Source: CAWHHZ01 sp963829355
GTDB lineage: Bacteria; Acidobacteriota; Thermoanaerobaculia; Gp7-AA8; JAHWKK01
Length of the DNA stretch: 64,000 nt
Assembly (NCBI GenBank): GCA_963829355.1
Contig: CAWHHZ010000008.1
Location: 124,001 to 188,000 of the forward strand
Direction: 5' to 3'
The position numbers were made by a program, and so were the translations under genes. The notes under the pieces were generated by a model. It did not search any database. It worked only from the letters and a program-made list of their open reading frames with translations, and was not told the origin of the DNA. Position 1 is the first letter of the stretch; every line of letters starts with the position of its first letter. Positions 1 to 8,368 of this stretch are shown here, in pieces.

Positions 1-576
1 GGAGCCAACTGAGTCGATCCACTCGAGTGCGGACGATACCGTGAGGTCACCGCTTCGCTGGATCTCTCCCACGATCGCACCGGGCATACTCTCCATCTCG
101 TCGTCGTAGTGGTCGAACGCGGCTCCGAGACCGGTCTCCTTCCGCAGTACGTATGCCGACACGGCTCCCCCGGTCATGTATCCCTTTTTCTTCAGCAACA
201 GAGGCAGCGACGGCATCGTCGGATCGAAGCGGTATCCGAGGTTGTTGCGGACTCCAGTCGCCGCGGGGAGCCTGCCCGTGAGCATCGATACGTGCGAGGG
301 GAGCGTGAGCGGGACCTGCGAGTACGCATTCTCGAACACGATCGAGTCGGCAGCGAGCGCATCGATCGCAGGCGTCTCGACACCCGTTGCTCCGTAGACC
401 GGAAGATGATCGGCCCGCAGAGTATCGACAGAAATGATAATGACCGGACCGGAGGCGGCAGGCGAGGACACGTCCTCGCGGCCACAGGCGGACGTCAGGA
501 GAAGCAAGAGGACGAAAGATGAAAGATGAAAGATGAAAGATGAAGGTCGTGGCACTGCGGGGATTTCATTGCTCAT
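1..576 (-). CDS. Sulfatase/alkaline-phosphatase-fold lipoprotein, N-terminal part (runs off window)
   Basis: The frame is open from an ATG at 576 to base 1 (192 codons), so the C-terminus lies outside the window. Residues 1-31 are a lipoprotein signal with lipobox LTSAC (Cys31). The metal-binding block SVDTLRAD follows with Asp51, then TLPSH at residues 91-95, where sulfatases carry the catalytic CxPSR. Thr replaces the formylglycine-forming Cys/Ser, so hydrolysis of phospho- rather than sulfo-esters is an inference worth considering. The protein is a paralogue of the downstream-numbered gene at 688-2775: VYG, ETPAID, TLPSH, VRNNLGY and YDDEM blocks align. The signal peptide is written across four GAAAGAT heptamers (514-541), so copy-number change would alter the export signal or the frame. 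Start choice rests on this being the only ATG that includes the whole lipoprotein signal. Confidence 0.85.
   Translation of the reverse strand, partial: MSNEIPAVPRPSSFIFHLSSFVLLLLLTSACGREDVSSPAASGPVIIISVDTLRADHLPVYGATGVETPAIDALAADSIVFENAYSQVPLTLPSHVSMLTGRLPAATGVRNNLGYRFDPTMPSLPLLLKKKGYMTGGAVSAYVLRKETGLGAAFDHYDDEMESMPGAIVGEIQRSGDLTVSSALEWIDSVGS
514..541. repeat. Heptamer tandem array (GAAAGAT)x4 inside a signal peptide
   Basis: Four perfect GAAAGAT units lie at 514-520, 521-527, 528-534 and 535-541. They are in the 5' coding region of the lipoprotein gene that starts at 576. A degenerate array in the opposite orientation begins about 80 bp away at 623. Confidence 0.9.
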
Positions 577-622
577 CGTTATGCCTTCGCTCATAGCTCC
601 GCCTCCATCGCTCCGCTCCGTC

Positions 623-703
623 CTTTCATCGTTCATCTCATCGTTCATCTTTCATTCGTTCATCGTTCATCGTTCATCGTTCATCGTTCATCGTTCGTTC
701 ATC
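623..703. repeat. Heptamer tandem array (GTTCATC)n overlapping a stop codon
   Basis: Five perfect GTTCATC units run from 658 to 692, with degenerate units on either side (TTTCATC, GTTCATC, TCATC at 623-657; GTTC and GTTCATC at 693-703). The TGA stop of the sulfatase-like gene (688-690 on the minus strand) is inside the array. Orientation is opposite to the 514-541 array, so the two could pair as a large hairpin. Confidence 0.9.
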
Positions 704-2775
704 ACCTGCCGTGCCTCGGCGGCGAGTGAGCGCATTTGCGGATCGTCGTTGGTCTCGATTGCCTGGTTGAGTACAGCATCTGCCTCAGTGGCACGTCCCT
801 GTGCGCCAGTGACAAGCGCCAGGTTCACCCATGCCATCCGATGATCGGGAAACGCGGTGACCTCCGCACGGAACGCCTGCTCAGCTTCCGGTGTGCGCCG
901 GAGCTGGAGAAGTGCCTGACCGCGACGGAACTCGAGCTCTCGAATCGGAGGCTTCGGACCGCTGGCAGTCTTCGCTCTCACCTGATTGAGAAGATCGAGC
1001 TCACGCGCGATTTCGCCCCGTTCATGCGCGATCAGAGACAGGAGCATGAGCGGTTCCGTACGCGAGGAATCCGCCGCCGCCGATGCATTCGCTGCTCGTT
1101 CGGCGGCCTCGGTATTGCCCCGGGCCATTTCGATTCGCGCGATCAGATCGTTCGCGATCGCAGGTGCGTAATCGAGCGCGAGCTCGGCATACGTCCTCGC
1201 CTCGTCATAACGTCTCATCTCGTACGTGACTGAAGAGAGCGCGAGCGCTGTTTGCGGATTCCCCGGCGACCGCTCCATCTGGGTCTCGAGGGCGCTGAGG
1301 GCCGTCGCGTAGTCTCCCTTCTTTCGGCTCGCCGACGAGATCAGACCCCACGCCTGCAGAAAGTCGGGATTCTCGGCGACGATCGAGCGTCCGATCTTCA
1401 GAGCCTGTTCGAGGTCGCCGCGCTGGAACGCTCCGGCCCCTTTCCCGAACTCAGTGAGGAGACCGATCTTGTCTTTTGGATCGGGTCGAGAGCCATCAGA
1501 TGCGGCACTTCCACCACCGAGGTATCCGAGCGACTCGAGCTTCGCCAGATCCTCCGGATCCGCGACGGCTGGCTCCGAGAAGGGATGCGCAGCGACCGTC
1601 GAACGAAGCTGTTCGCGCATCGCCGCCACGAGCCGCCGCTGCTCCGCGGCAATGTTGTCCCGTTCCGCCGGATCGCGCTGGTAGTCGTAGAGCTCGACCA
1701 CCGGTGCATCGATCAGGTGGTGACGATTGTCGATCTTCGAGAAGAGCTCGCTCCAGCCGTAGTGGAGCCGTGGATAGAACGTCTCGCTGTAGATCGCGCG
1801 GTCCGCGGGGATCTCTCCGAGCAGATCGATCCCCTCCGGCTGGTCCGGCGGCTCGATTCCCGTCAGCGCGAGGACTGTCGGGAAGATGTCCGTCAGAGAC
1901 ACCGGAGCAGCGACCGTCTCACCCGCGCGTCGATTACCGGGGAGCTTGACGAGAAGAGGAACCTGGATTGCCTCCCTGTAGAGAAACACGCCGTGCTCGA
2001 GCTCCCCGTGGTCCCCGAGTCCTTCTCCGTGATCGGACAGGATGACGATGAGCGACTCCTCGTAGAGGCTCTTTTCCCTGAGGAAGTCGAGAAACCGGCC
2101 CACGATCTCGTCCGACCGCGCGACCTCGCCATCGTAGGCATCGTCGACATCGGTGGCCCACGGTTCAGGCGGGGTGTATGGATAGTGAGGTTCGTAGATG
2201 TGGAGAAACCCGAAGATCTTCCGACCGGTGACTGAATCGATCCAGCCTTCCAGTTTCCCTGCCGACTCCTCGCCGTTTCTCTGCCACGAGCTGATCGTAT
2301 CGACCGGCGCCTCGGTCATCTCGTCGTCGTAGAACGAAAAGCCGCGAGAGATGCCGGTATCGCTTCTCAGGACATAGCTCGAGACCGCGGCTCCTGTCTG
2401 ATAGCCACTTCGCTGAAGGATCTCCTGAATCATTGGGAGATCCTCACCGATCGTATAGCCGATGTTGTCGCGGACACCGTGCCTGTACGGCTGGGCTCCG
2501 CTGAGGATCGTCGTGTGCGATGGCAGGGTCATCGGGACGCTGCTGAATGCACGCTCAAAGAGGATTCCATCGGAACGGAATTGATCGATTGCCGGAGTCG
2601 CGACGGCGTCGTATCCGTAGACTGGAAGACGATCCGATCGAAGCGTATCGATCGAGATAATGAAGACCGGCGGCGGCTCGATCACCGTGGCAGGCGCTGG
2701 GTCTTCGCCGCCACAGTTGATCAGCAAGGCGAGGATGCTCAACGGCAGGAGCAGAGTGGACAGGCAATTTCTCAC
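688..2775 (-). CDS. Sulfatase-fold lipoprotein with C-terminal TPR repeats
   Basis: This 695-residue protein starts with a hydrophobic signal ending in a lipobox-like LLINC (Cys21), so it is probably membrane-anchored and periplasmic or surface exposed. Residues about 35-400 form an alkaline-phosphatase-superfamily domain: SIDTLRSD with metal ligand Asp43, TLPSH at 83-87 in place of CxPSR, and a later SDHGEGLGDHGE metal site. The remaining part, from about 430 to the end, is helical TPR-like (for example AFQRGDLEQALKIGR). It lacks the Cys/Ser needed for formylglycine, so calling it a sulfatase enzyme is uncertain; a phosphodiesterase or phosphotransferase is equally possible. A paralogue lies directly downstream (1-576), 111 bp away on the same strand. 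The stop codon is supplied by a heptamer repeat array. Confidence 0.88.
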   Translation of the reverse strand: MRNCLSTLLLPLSILALLINCGGEDPAPATVIEPPPVFIISIDTLRSDRLPVYGYDAVATPAIDQFRSDGILFERAFSSVPMTLPSHTTILSGAQPYRHGVRDNIGYTIGEDLPMIQEILQRSGYQTGAAVSSYVLRSDTGISRGFSFYDDEMTEAPVDTISSWQRNGEESAGKLEGWIDSVTGRKIFGFLHIYEPHYPYTPPEPWATDVDDAYDGEVARSDEIVGRFLDFLREKSLYEESLIVILSDHGEGLGDHGELEHGVFLYREAIQVPLLVKLPGNRRAGETVAAPVSLTDIFPTVLALTGIEPPDQPEGIDLLGEIPADRAIYSETFYPRLHYGWSELFSKIDNRHHLIDAPVVELYDYQRDPAERDNIAAEQRRLVAAMREQLRSTVAAHPFSEPAVADPEDLAKLESLGYLGGGSAASDGSRPDPKDKIGLLTEFGKGAGAFQRGDLEQALKIGRSIVAENPDFLQAWGLISSASRKKGDYATALSALETQMERSPGNPQTALALSSVTYEMRRYDEARTYAELALDYAPAIANDLIARIEMARGNTEAAERAANASAAADSSRTEPLMLLSLIAHERGEIARELDLLNQVRAKTASGPKPPIRELEFRRGQALLQLRRTPEAEQAFRAEVTAFPDHRMAWVNLALVTGAQGRATEADAVLNQAIETNDDPQMRSLAAEARQVMNER

Positions 2776-2852
2776 GCTGACACTAACGAGAGGATGGGGC
2801 TCTCTGCTTCCTGAGGAGACCCGCCCTCGCGGAGTCGAGCTCTACAGAAGGT

Positions 2853-2985
2853 GTCATCCTGAGCCGCCGGATCCCGCGAAGCGGGAGGAGGACGGTCGAA
2901 GGATCTCGTGGAGCCTACCGGCCCGAAGTTCGGCTCCAGTCAGGACGTACCCGATCCTTCCCCCGCGGAGCGGGGTCAGGATGAC
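2853..2985. repeat. Family A palindromic repeat, copy 1
   Basis: Opens with GTCATCCTGAGCCGCCGG and closes with CAGGATGAC, giving inverted ends around a partly self-complementary core that contains GAAGGATC and GATCCTTC. It is the first of about nine related copies in this window and lies upstream of the sulfatase-like gene. Confidence 0.85.
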
Positions 2986-3082
2986 AGTCCCTCTTGTTTC
3001 CAGTCATTTACGAAGAGGTTCATTAGAAGCGGCGTCATTCCCTCGTTCAAAATGACAGCCTGCTGACCCGGGTCACGGTCAA

Positions 3083-3128
3083 TCGGCGGGACGCCGACTG
3101 ACATCGGGCGGGGACGCCCGACCCACAC
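3083..3128. repeat. Family C double-hairpin repeat, copy 1
   Basis: Two short inverted repeats follow each other, CGGCGGGACGCCG then GGGCGGGGACGCCC, and the unit ends in GACCCACAC. The same arrangement recurs at 45006-45050 and 51011-51138. The rest of the 2776-3136 gap is family A copy 1 and unremarkable spacer. Confidence 0.75.
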
Positions 3129-3136
3129 AGAGGCAC

Positions 3137-3171
3137 AAAAAAGGCCCCGGCGACTTCTCGTCGCCGGGGCC
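3137..3171 (-). terminator. Rho-independent terminator of the TonB-dependent receptor gene
   Basis: A perfect 12-bp stem (3143-3154 with 3160-3171) encloses the loop TTCTC. On the minus strand it is followed by six T residues (3142-3137). It sits 31 bp past the receptor stop codon. Confidence 0.93.
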
Positions 3172-3201
3172 GGTGTGGCTTACATCAGACTACTGGTCGA
3201 A

Positions 3202-6123
3202 TCAGAACCGCAGGCCGGCGGAGAACTGATACGTCCGCGGCTGCTGGTAGGAAAGCGAACTGGTGGCTTCACCGAAGCTCGCCCTCTTCTCCCAGTTGAC
3301 GCCTTCAACTGGCGTCTCGGTGTAGGGGTTGAAGTCTTCGAGAACGCGGACACTCGTGCTTCCGGCGATCTGCGCCGACTCGTCGAACACGTTGATCACT
3401 TCACCCTGGATGAACAGGTCGAACTGACTGATGTTGAACACCCAGTTGAGGGCCAGGTCAGTCGCGCTCAGGTCATCCCAGCGGTACTCGCCACGATCGC
3501 TGAAGAAGTAGGTCAGCGTGGACGGGCTCTGCTGGTACCCAGGGTTGTCGATGTAAGAACCGACATCGACGTTGGCGGACGCAGAGTACGGCGAGCCTGA
3601 CTCGAAGCGCTCCATCACAGTGATGTTGAGGCTGCCGAGTGCGCCCAGCGGCTGGTCGTACGAAGCCCAGAGACGGGCCTTGTGCGTCTGGTCCGTGAGG
3701 AGCAGACCGACCGGGTTGTGCTGCGCGAAGTTGCGGTACTCGACATACGTGTTCGTGTTGTCGGGACCCGGGCCGCTTCCACGTGTTTCACCTTCGGTAT
3801 TTCCCTTGGTCTCGGACCAGGTGTAGTTGCCACCGAGGTTGAACTGCGGCATGACGCGATACATCGCCTGAAGCTGGACTGCCTGATACGTACGCGTCAG
3901 GTCGTTGGTGTTGCCGTATGTGACGATATCGAGGTCTCCGATGACCGGATCGCTGATGGAGTCACCAGGAGTCGTGTAGGTGGAGTAGAAGTCCGACCAG
4001 TCACGATCGATGAAATCGGCGCGGAAGAAGCCCTTCGTACCGATCTGCGTTCCGAAGCCGACAGTGAACTCGTCGGTGCTGGGCGAGAGGAGCTCACCGG
4101 TGAAACGCTGGTTGACTCCCGGGACGCCGGCAAAGAAGAGATGGCTGAGATTCTCGTAGCCGCAGTTGCCTGCACCGTCACAGTCGTTGAGGAACCATGT
4201 GTAGACCTGCTCGAGAACATCGAACGGTCCAAGACCGCTGTTCTCTCCACCGACTTCAGGTCCTGCATACTCGAACAGGAAGTAGGCCGGGTTTCCACCA
4301 CCACCAGCGCCACCGACGGTCTCCTGAATGCGGGAGACGTACTTGCTGTAGCTGGCGTTGACGCGATAGCGACCGTCGCCGCCGATGTCGTAGATCAGTC
4401 CGAGACGCGGACTGACGTTCGAGTCCTTCGAGATCTGGTTTCCAGCGCTGTCGACACCGTCGTTCTTGTCATAGCGAAGGCCGAGGTTGAAGCTCCACTG
4501 GTTGCTGAGGTCCCACTTGTCGTTGATGAACAGTGAATCCGTTACGAAGTCAGATCCCTCGGAGAGCGTGAGGATCGGGCTCCAGAAGATCGTGTCGCCA
4601 GGCGCCACCACCGGACGAAGCTCGCCGTTGGCGGTTCTGGTCGGTTCAATACCGCTGTAGGTGTAGACCTGGATGTTCGCTCCCGACTGATAGTTGTTCG
4701 AGAGACGCGACTCGGCGAAGTTCTCGTAGCCGGCCACGATGTTGTGCGAGCCGAGGCCCGACGTTGCCAGGTAGTACGTACCCTTGAGGTTGTAGTACTC
4801 GTTTTCGCGAGACTCGTCATCACAGACGCCGCAGAAAATCGGCGCGCCCCAGGCTCCACCATAGGTGTAATCGTAGGCCCAGCTTCCGAGGGCGAGATCA
4901 TGCGGATCGTTGAGATCCTGCGTGACGTAGTCGCCGCCGCTGCCGGAGAACACGAGGTCACGAGTGGAGTAACCGGCCTCGACGAGGAAGTTGCTCGAGA
5001 GAACACCGCTGTAGTTCGCGGTGATCATCTCGCGCGGGAGCTGACGGCCGTTGAGATCCATCGTCTCGAGGTTCCAGCAGCCGAACGCGCAATGAGGAGT
5101 CTGATCGACCGTGTAGTCGAGATACGATCCGACGAGGCTGTGGTTCTGGGTGAGCTGCCCCGTCAACTTGATCTCGTAACGCTCGTCAGTTTCGACGGTC
5201 GTCGGACGAGGAATCGTGGAGTTCGTGAAGAAGCCGGTGATGTCCTGCTCGAAGTAACGGCCTGCGGTGAAGAACCACAGACGATCACGGACGACGTAAC
5301 CACCGAGGGTGGCTTCGTAGACCTCGTTGAGGGAGCTGTCCTGCTGCGGCTCTCCAAACGGGGTCGTTTCGTCCCAAGAAGGGTCGGTGAAACTGTCGCG
5401 GAAGCTTCCCGAGAACTCGTTTCCACCCGACTTGGTGATCGCCGAGACGACGCCACCCGTGAAGCGGCCGAACTCTGCCGAGATCGCTCCACTCATGACC
5501 GAGGTCTCTTCGATCGCGTCCTCGATGAACAGGTTGTCGGTCTGCCCACGAACGTTCTCGTTGGTCACGGCACCGTTGACGAGGAACAGAGAGTCGAACG
5601 ACATCGCACCGGAGATCGTGATGTTACCGCCCGGTCCGGTGGTCGTGACGCCAGGGGCCATGTTGGTGATGGCCTGAACGGTACGACCGATCGGAAGCTC
5701 TTCGACGATCTGTTCGGTGTAGTTGGACTGGATCTCGGTGGTCTCGATCACTGCCGGCGCTGCTGCAGTGACCGTGATGGACGAGGTCACCGCGGTGAGC
5801 TGCATATCCGCGTTGACGCGCTCCGACGCATTGAGTGCGACACGAGTCGTCCTGACTACCGGGGCCATTCCTTCCATCTCGAAGGTGACGGTGTAATTTC
5901 CAGGCGGAATCGACGGGAAGATGTAACTACCGTTGACGTCCGTGGACGTTACTCGTACACCCTGAAGACTGGGTGAGCTGATCGTGACCGTCACGCCCGG
6001 CAGATTCTCTCCGCCGTGCTCGACGCGTCCGCCCAGCGAGCTTGTGGTTCCCTGCGCGAACACCGTACCGGTGACGAGCAGAAGCGCCACAATCACTACT
6101 GAAAAACGCTTCAAACTACTCAT
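3202..6123 (-). CDS. TonB-dependent outer-membrane receptor with N-terminal carboxypeptidase-regulatory-like domain
   Basis: This 973-residue outer-membrane receptor has a signal peptide ending VTGTVFAQ, then a carboxypeptidase-regulatory-like domain at about 25-110 (GGRVEHGGENLPGVTVTI, GSYIFPSIPPGNYTVTF), then a plug domain (VEELPIGRTVQAITNMAPGV) and a long beta barrel ending in the aromatic residue of QFSAGLRF. Such receptors bring large substrates across the outer membrane with TonB energy; the ligand cannot be read from sequence. ATG 6123 is chosen over 6159 because AGGAGG lies six bases upstream and the product starts directly with the signal peptide. The gene is monocistronic by layout: a terminator follows at once and a 615-bp spacer precedes it. 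No TonB, ExbB or ExbD gene is in the window. Confidence 0.95.
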   Translation of the reverse strand: MSSLKRFSVVIVALLLVTGTVFAQGTTSSLGGRVEHGGENLPGVTVTISSPSLQGVRVTSTDVNGSYIFPSIPPGNYTVTFEMEGMAPVVRTTRVALNASERVNADMQLTAVTSSITVTAAAPAVIETTEIQSNYTEQIVEELPIGRTVQAITNMAPGVTTTGPGGNITISGAMSFDSLFLVNGAVTNENVRGQTDNLFIEDAIEETSVMSGAISAEFGRFTGGVVSAITKSGGNEFSGSFRDSFTDPSWDETTPFGEPQQDSSLNEVYEATLGGYVVRDRLWFFTAGRYFEQDITGFFTNSTIPRPTTVETDERYEIKLTGQLTQNHSLVGSYLDYTVDQTPHCAFGCWNLETMDLNGRQLPREMITANYSGVLSSNFLVEAGYSTRDLVFSGSGGDYVTQDLNDPHDLALGSWAYDYTYGGAWGAPIFCGVCDDESRENEYYNLKGTYYLATSGLGSHNIVAGYENFAESRLSNNYQSGANIQVYTYSGIEPTRTANGELRPVVAPGDTIFWSPILTLSEGSDFVTDSLFINDKWDLSNQWSFNLGLRYDKNDGVDSAGNQISKDSNVSPRLGLIYDIGGDGRYRVNASYSKYVSRIQETVGGAGGGGNPAYFLFEYAGPEVGGENSGLGPFDVLEQVYTWFLNDCDGAGNCGYENLSHLFFAGVPGVNQRFTGELLSPSTDEFTVGFGTQIGTKGFFRADFIDRDWSDFYSTYTTPGDSISDPVIGDLDIVTYGNTNDLTRTYQAVQLQAMYRVMPQFNLGGNYTWSETKGNTEGETRGSGPGPDNTNTYVEYRNFAQHNPVGLLLTDQTHKARLWASYDQPLGALGSLNITVMERFESGSPYSASANVDVGSYIDNPGYQQSPSTLTYFFSDRGEYRWDDLSATDLALNWVFNISQFDLFIQGEVINVFDESAQIAGSTSVRVLEDFNPYTETPVEGVNWEKRASFGEATSSLSYQQPRTYQFSAGLRF

Positions 6124-6738
6124 TAAAACCTCCTGTGAACGTTTAAAATCATCAGACACTGTTCTGCAACACCGCTATGCACATCAGCACGCATCCTGCC
6201 GGAGTGCCAGCAGCGCACAACTCTTTGTACTGCTTACGTTTAGACCGTTTTGTTACCGTTATTGGACCAGTCGCCGATTCAAGATCTTGAATGTGACACC
6301 GGAATCGGCACGGGAAAAACCCCGGATCGGGTCGAGGAACGGAATCTCGCGGCCTGTCTCAACCCGATTATGTCACAGAATCGTGAACGGAAAACAAGGG
6401 CATCGATCAGACGGCGTCGAAATTCGGGGAGTTGTCCGGAAGTCAAGGGCGCGAGAAAGGCTAAGCAGCGCAATCGTGTTACGGAACGGTAAACGCTCTC
6501 CTCCTTACCGGTTTTCGGAAGGGAAATTCAAACTGCCGAATTCGGGACCGCGAAATCGAGCAGAAAACGAGCCTCTGGTGACACTTCCGTCAAAGAGCTT
6601 CTACAAACAAAGGTCCATGGTGCGCGCGCGGCAGTCCGTGTGGACACCATCCTGCCGACTCCATCGGTTCGAACGCCGCCAACAACAGGACCAGCCGAAG
6701 CTCGCCGTACAAGGAACAGGGCGCGCCGTCCGTCAATC
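6124..6738. other. Gene-free spacer upstream of the receptor gene
   Basis: Apart from the receptor ribosome binding site (AGGAGG on the minus strand near 6130-6135) I see no coding region, repeat of the families found elsewhere, or clear promoter. Base composition is more AT-rich around 6220-6300, which suits a promoter region for the minus-strand receptor, but no confident -35/-10 pair could be picked. Confidence 0.5.
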
Positions 6739-7038
6739 CTAGTTGCCGCCCGGCAATGAAGGCGTTTCCTGAACCGCACGTGATGCAGGAGGGATCTCAC
6801 CGTATGAAGCCGCTGCCGCGCCGTGCTGGATATCGGCAGGAGCTGCGTCCTGGGCGACGTCCATGACCTCGGGCTCACCAATCGGTATGTCATCGGCAAT
6901 GGAGTTATCTTCCTCCAGCTCCGTGCCGACGATCGGAGCCTCGTTGGCTGCGGCCTCTCTGATGGCAGGACCCTCTTCCTCGCAAGCCACGACGGCGACG
7001 GCCAACATCACTACCAGAAAGACTGATGATCTCTGCAT
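6739..7038 (-). CDS. Small acidic lipoprotein of unknown function
   Basis: The predicted 99-residue product begins MQRSSVFLVVMLAVAVVAC, a lipoprotein signal with lipobox VVAC, followed by a short acidic, low-complexity mature part rich in Glu, Ala, Asp and Pro. ATG 7038 is preferred to an upstream frame start at 7077 because AGGAGG lies six bases before it and it puts the signal peptide first. No enzymatic motif is visible and I do not recognise a family. It lies 615 bp upstream of the receptor gene on the same strand but is too far away to assume a shared transcript. The mature region looks disordered and could be a surface or periplasmic tether. Confidence 0.65.
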   Translation of the reverse strand: MQRSSVFLVVMLAVAVVACEEEGPAIREAAANEAPIVGTELEEDNSIADDIPIGEPEVMDVAQDAAPADIQHGAAAASYGEIPPASRAVQETPSLPGGN

Positions 7039-7242
7039 TCGCTGCCTCCTGCGGCTGGGAGTGCAAGCTCCACGCAAGGGCTGGTTCTCTTGATGCGGAG
7101 GAACACGGGGTCGCGTCGCAAATCACCCGACCGGCTCCTCTCTTCCACGGAAACAGAGACGGCCTTCGCGGCGCGGTCGCCACATTGCGGATCTGCGGCG
7201 TGGCAGCTGCCGATGCTGCCTCGACATGAGTTCGAAGAAACT

Positions 7243-7290
7243 GTCATTCCGAAGGAGCAGCTTCATCGCGACTGAGGAATCTGGCGGGGG
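7243..7290. repeat. Family B repeat, single arm
   Basis: Begins GTCATTCCGAAGGAGC and continues TCATCGCGACTGAGGAATCT. The same block, in both orientations, forms copies at 26874-26979 and 30543-30664. It is followed directly by a family A copy. Confidence 0.75.
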
Positions 7291-7333
7291 GCCAGCCGCT
7301 TCCCCCGGAGGCCCGCTGCTCTGCCCCGGTGCA

Positions 7334-7432
7334 GTCATCCTGAGCGCCAGCGAAGGATCGCGTACGGCTGACTCTACGGAAAGTACGTGGCAGTCGGGAC
7401 GCACCCGATCCTTCACAGCCTCTCAGGATGAC
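7334..7432. repeat. Family A palindromic repeat, copy 2
   Basis: GTCATCCTGAGCGCCAGCGAAGGATC at the left is mirrored by GATCCTTC and CTCAGGATGAC at the right. Together with the family B arm at 7243 it fills the gap between the minus-strand lipoprotein gene and the plus-strand sirtuin remnant. Confidence 0.85.
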
Positions 7433-7485
7433 TGCACTTTCGTGGTCGCTGTCGAGGAACCCACTCCCTCCATTACACTTCACCC

Positions 7486-7761
7486 GTGAGCTCTCGTGTG
7501 GAAGTGGCTGCCCGTCTGATCTGCGCTGCCCGGCGTCTGGTGGTCGTGACCGGTGCGGAGATCAGCGTCGCGAGTGGACTGCCGATGTTCGTCGGGACGT
7601 CGTATTCGGTCGGGATCACAGCCCTGGCGCTCGACGCTGCCCGAATGCTCTCGATTCCCGTCACTTCAATCGATCCCGCGGGCAACGCGCCACCCGGGGC
7701 GATCAGCATCGAGCTGAACGCCGAGGACGCACTACCGCGAATCGTCCAAGAATGTCATTGA
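7486..7761 (+). pseudogene. Internally deleted SIR2-type (sirtuin) remnant or mini-Rossmann protein
   Basis: A GTG start opens a 91-codon frame. Residues 17-36 (LVVVTGAEISVASGLPMF) match the NAD-binding signature of SIR2 deacylases, normally GAGIS.ESGIP.FR, but the second Gly is Glu and the catalytic and zinc-binding middle is missing. After VGTSYSV the sequence looks like the C-terminal half of a sirtuin, where a GTS motif precedes the last Rossmann strands and a final ALPRIV resembles the usual LP.L end. The simplest reading is a gene that has lost about 150 internal residues. The frame is nevertheless open end to end, so a retained small nucleotide-binding protein cannot be excluded. It lies 43 bp upstream of the chalcone-isomerase-like gene on the same strand. 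Confidence 0.5.
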
Positions 7762-7804
7762 ACCGAAAGCGGTTCAGATGATGAGACAAAGAAAGGCGGT
7801 TCTC

Positions 7805-8365
7805 ATGAAACTTCGAAATGTCATCGTTCCCTTATTCATCCTGCTTCTTCTCTCAACGCCGGCTTTTGCCGGAGAGCTGGCCGGTATCAAGATGCCGGAG
7901 CAGATCTCCGTGGGCGGGAAGGCACTCGAGCTCTCCGGGATGGGCCTTCGTAAGAAGCTCTTCTTCAAGGTGTACGTTGCGGGACTCTACCTCCAGAACC
8001 CAACGAGTGACGCGGGAACCGTCGTCAGCTCCGACCAGATCAAGCAGGTCAACATGGTCATGATGCGCGACCTCGGGCGCAGCAAGATCACCGAAGCGGT
8101 CGAGGCCGGTTTCGAGAAGAACAACGCCGCGCAGATGCCGAAACTCCGGCAGCGTCTCGACAAGTTCAACGCAGGAATCCTCGACCTCGAGGAAGGTGAT
8201 CACCTCACGATCACTTATCTCCCCGGTACCGGAACCGTTCTCGAAGGAAAAGGGAACGAGCGCCTCGTCATCGAAGGAAAAGACTTCGGCGACGCTCTCT
8301 TCTCGGTCTGGTTCGGCCAGCACCCGGTCGACGAGAACCTGAAAAGCGAGATGCTGGGGAGCTAG
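7805..8365 (+). CDS. Secreted chalcone-isomerase-like protein
   Basis: The 186-residue product has a Sec signal (MKLRNVIVPLF to PAFA) and one domain resembling bacterial chalcone-isomerase-like proteins: VGGKALELSGMGLRKKLFFKVYVAGLYL near the start of the mature chain, then a helical stretch and DGLF-type end (KDFGDALFSVWFG). In bacteria these proteins are periplasmic and are thought to bind fatty-acid-like ligands; catalysis of flavonoid isomerisation is not expected. ATG 7805 is chosen over 7778 because AGGCGG lies just upstream and the signal peptide then begins the protein. Transcription converges with the response-regulator gene at 8581; a long inverted repeat lies between them. Confidence 0.8.
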   Translation: MKLRNVIVPLFILLLLSTPAFAGELAGIKMPEQISVGGKALELSGMGLRKKLFFKVYVAGLYLQNPTSDAGTVVSSDQIKQVNMVMMRDLGRSKITEAVEAGFEKNNAAQMPKLRQRLDKFNAGILDLEEGDHLTITYLPGTGTVLEGKGNERLVIEGKDFGDALFSVWFGQHPVDENLKSEMLGS

Positions 8366-8368
8366 AGC

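Noticed and set aside
2853..2985. Open frames running through the family A repeats considered as genes
   Set aside because: They appear in all copies only because the repeat is GC-rich and palindromic; they lack ribosome binding sites and do not keep one frame between copies.
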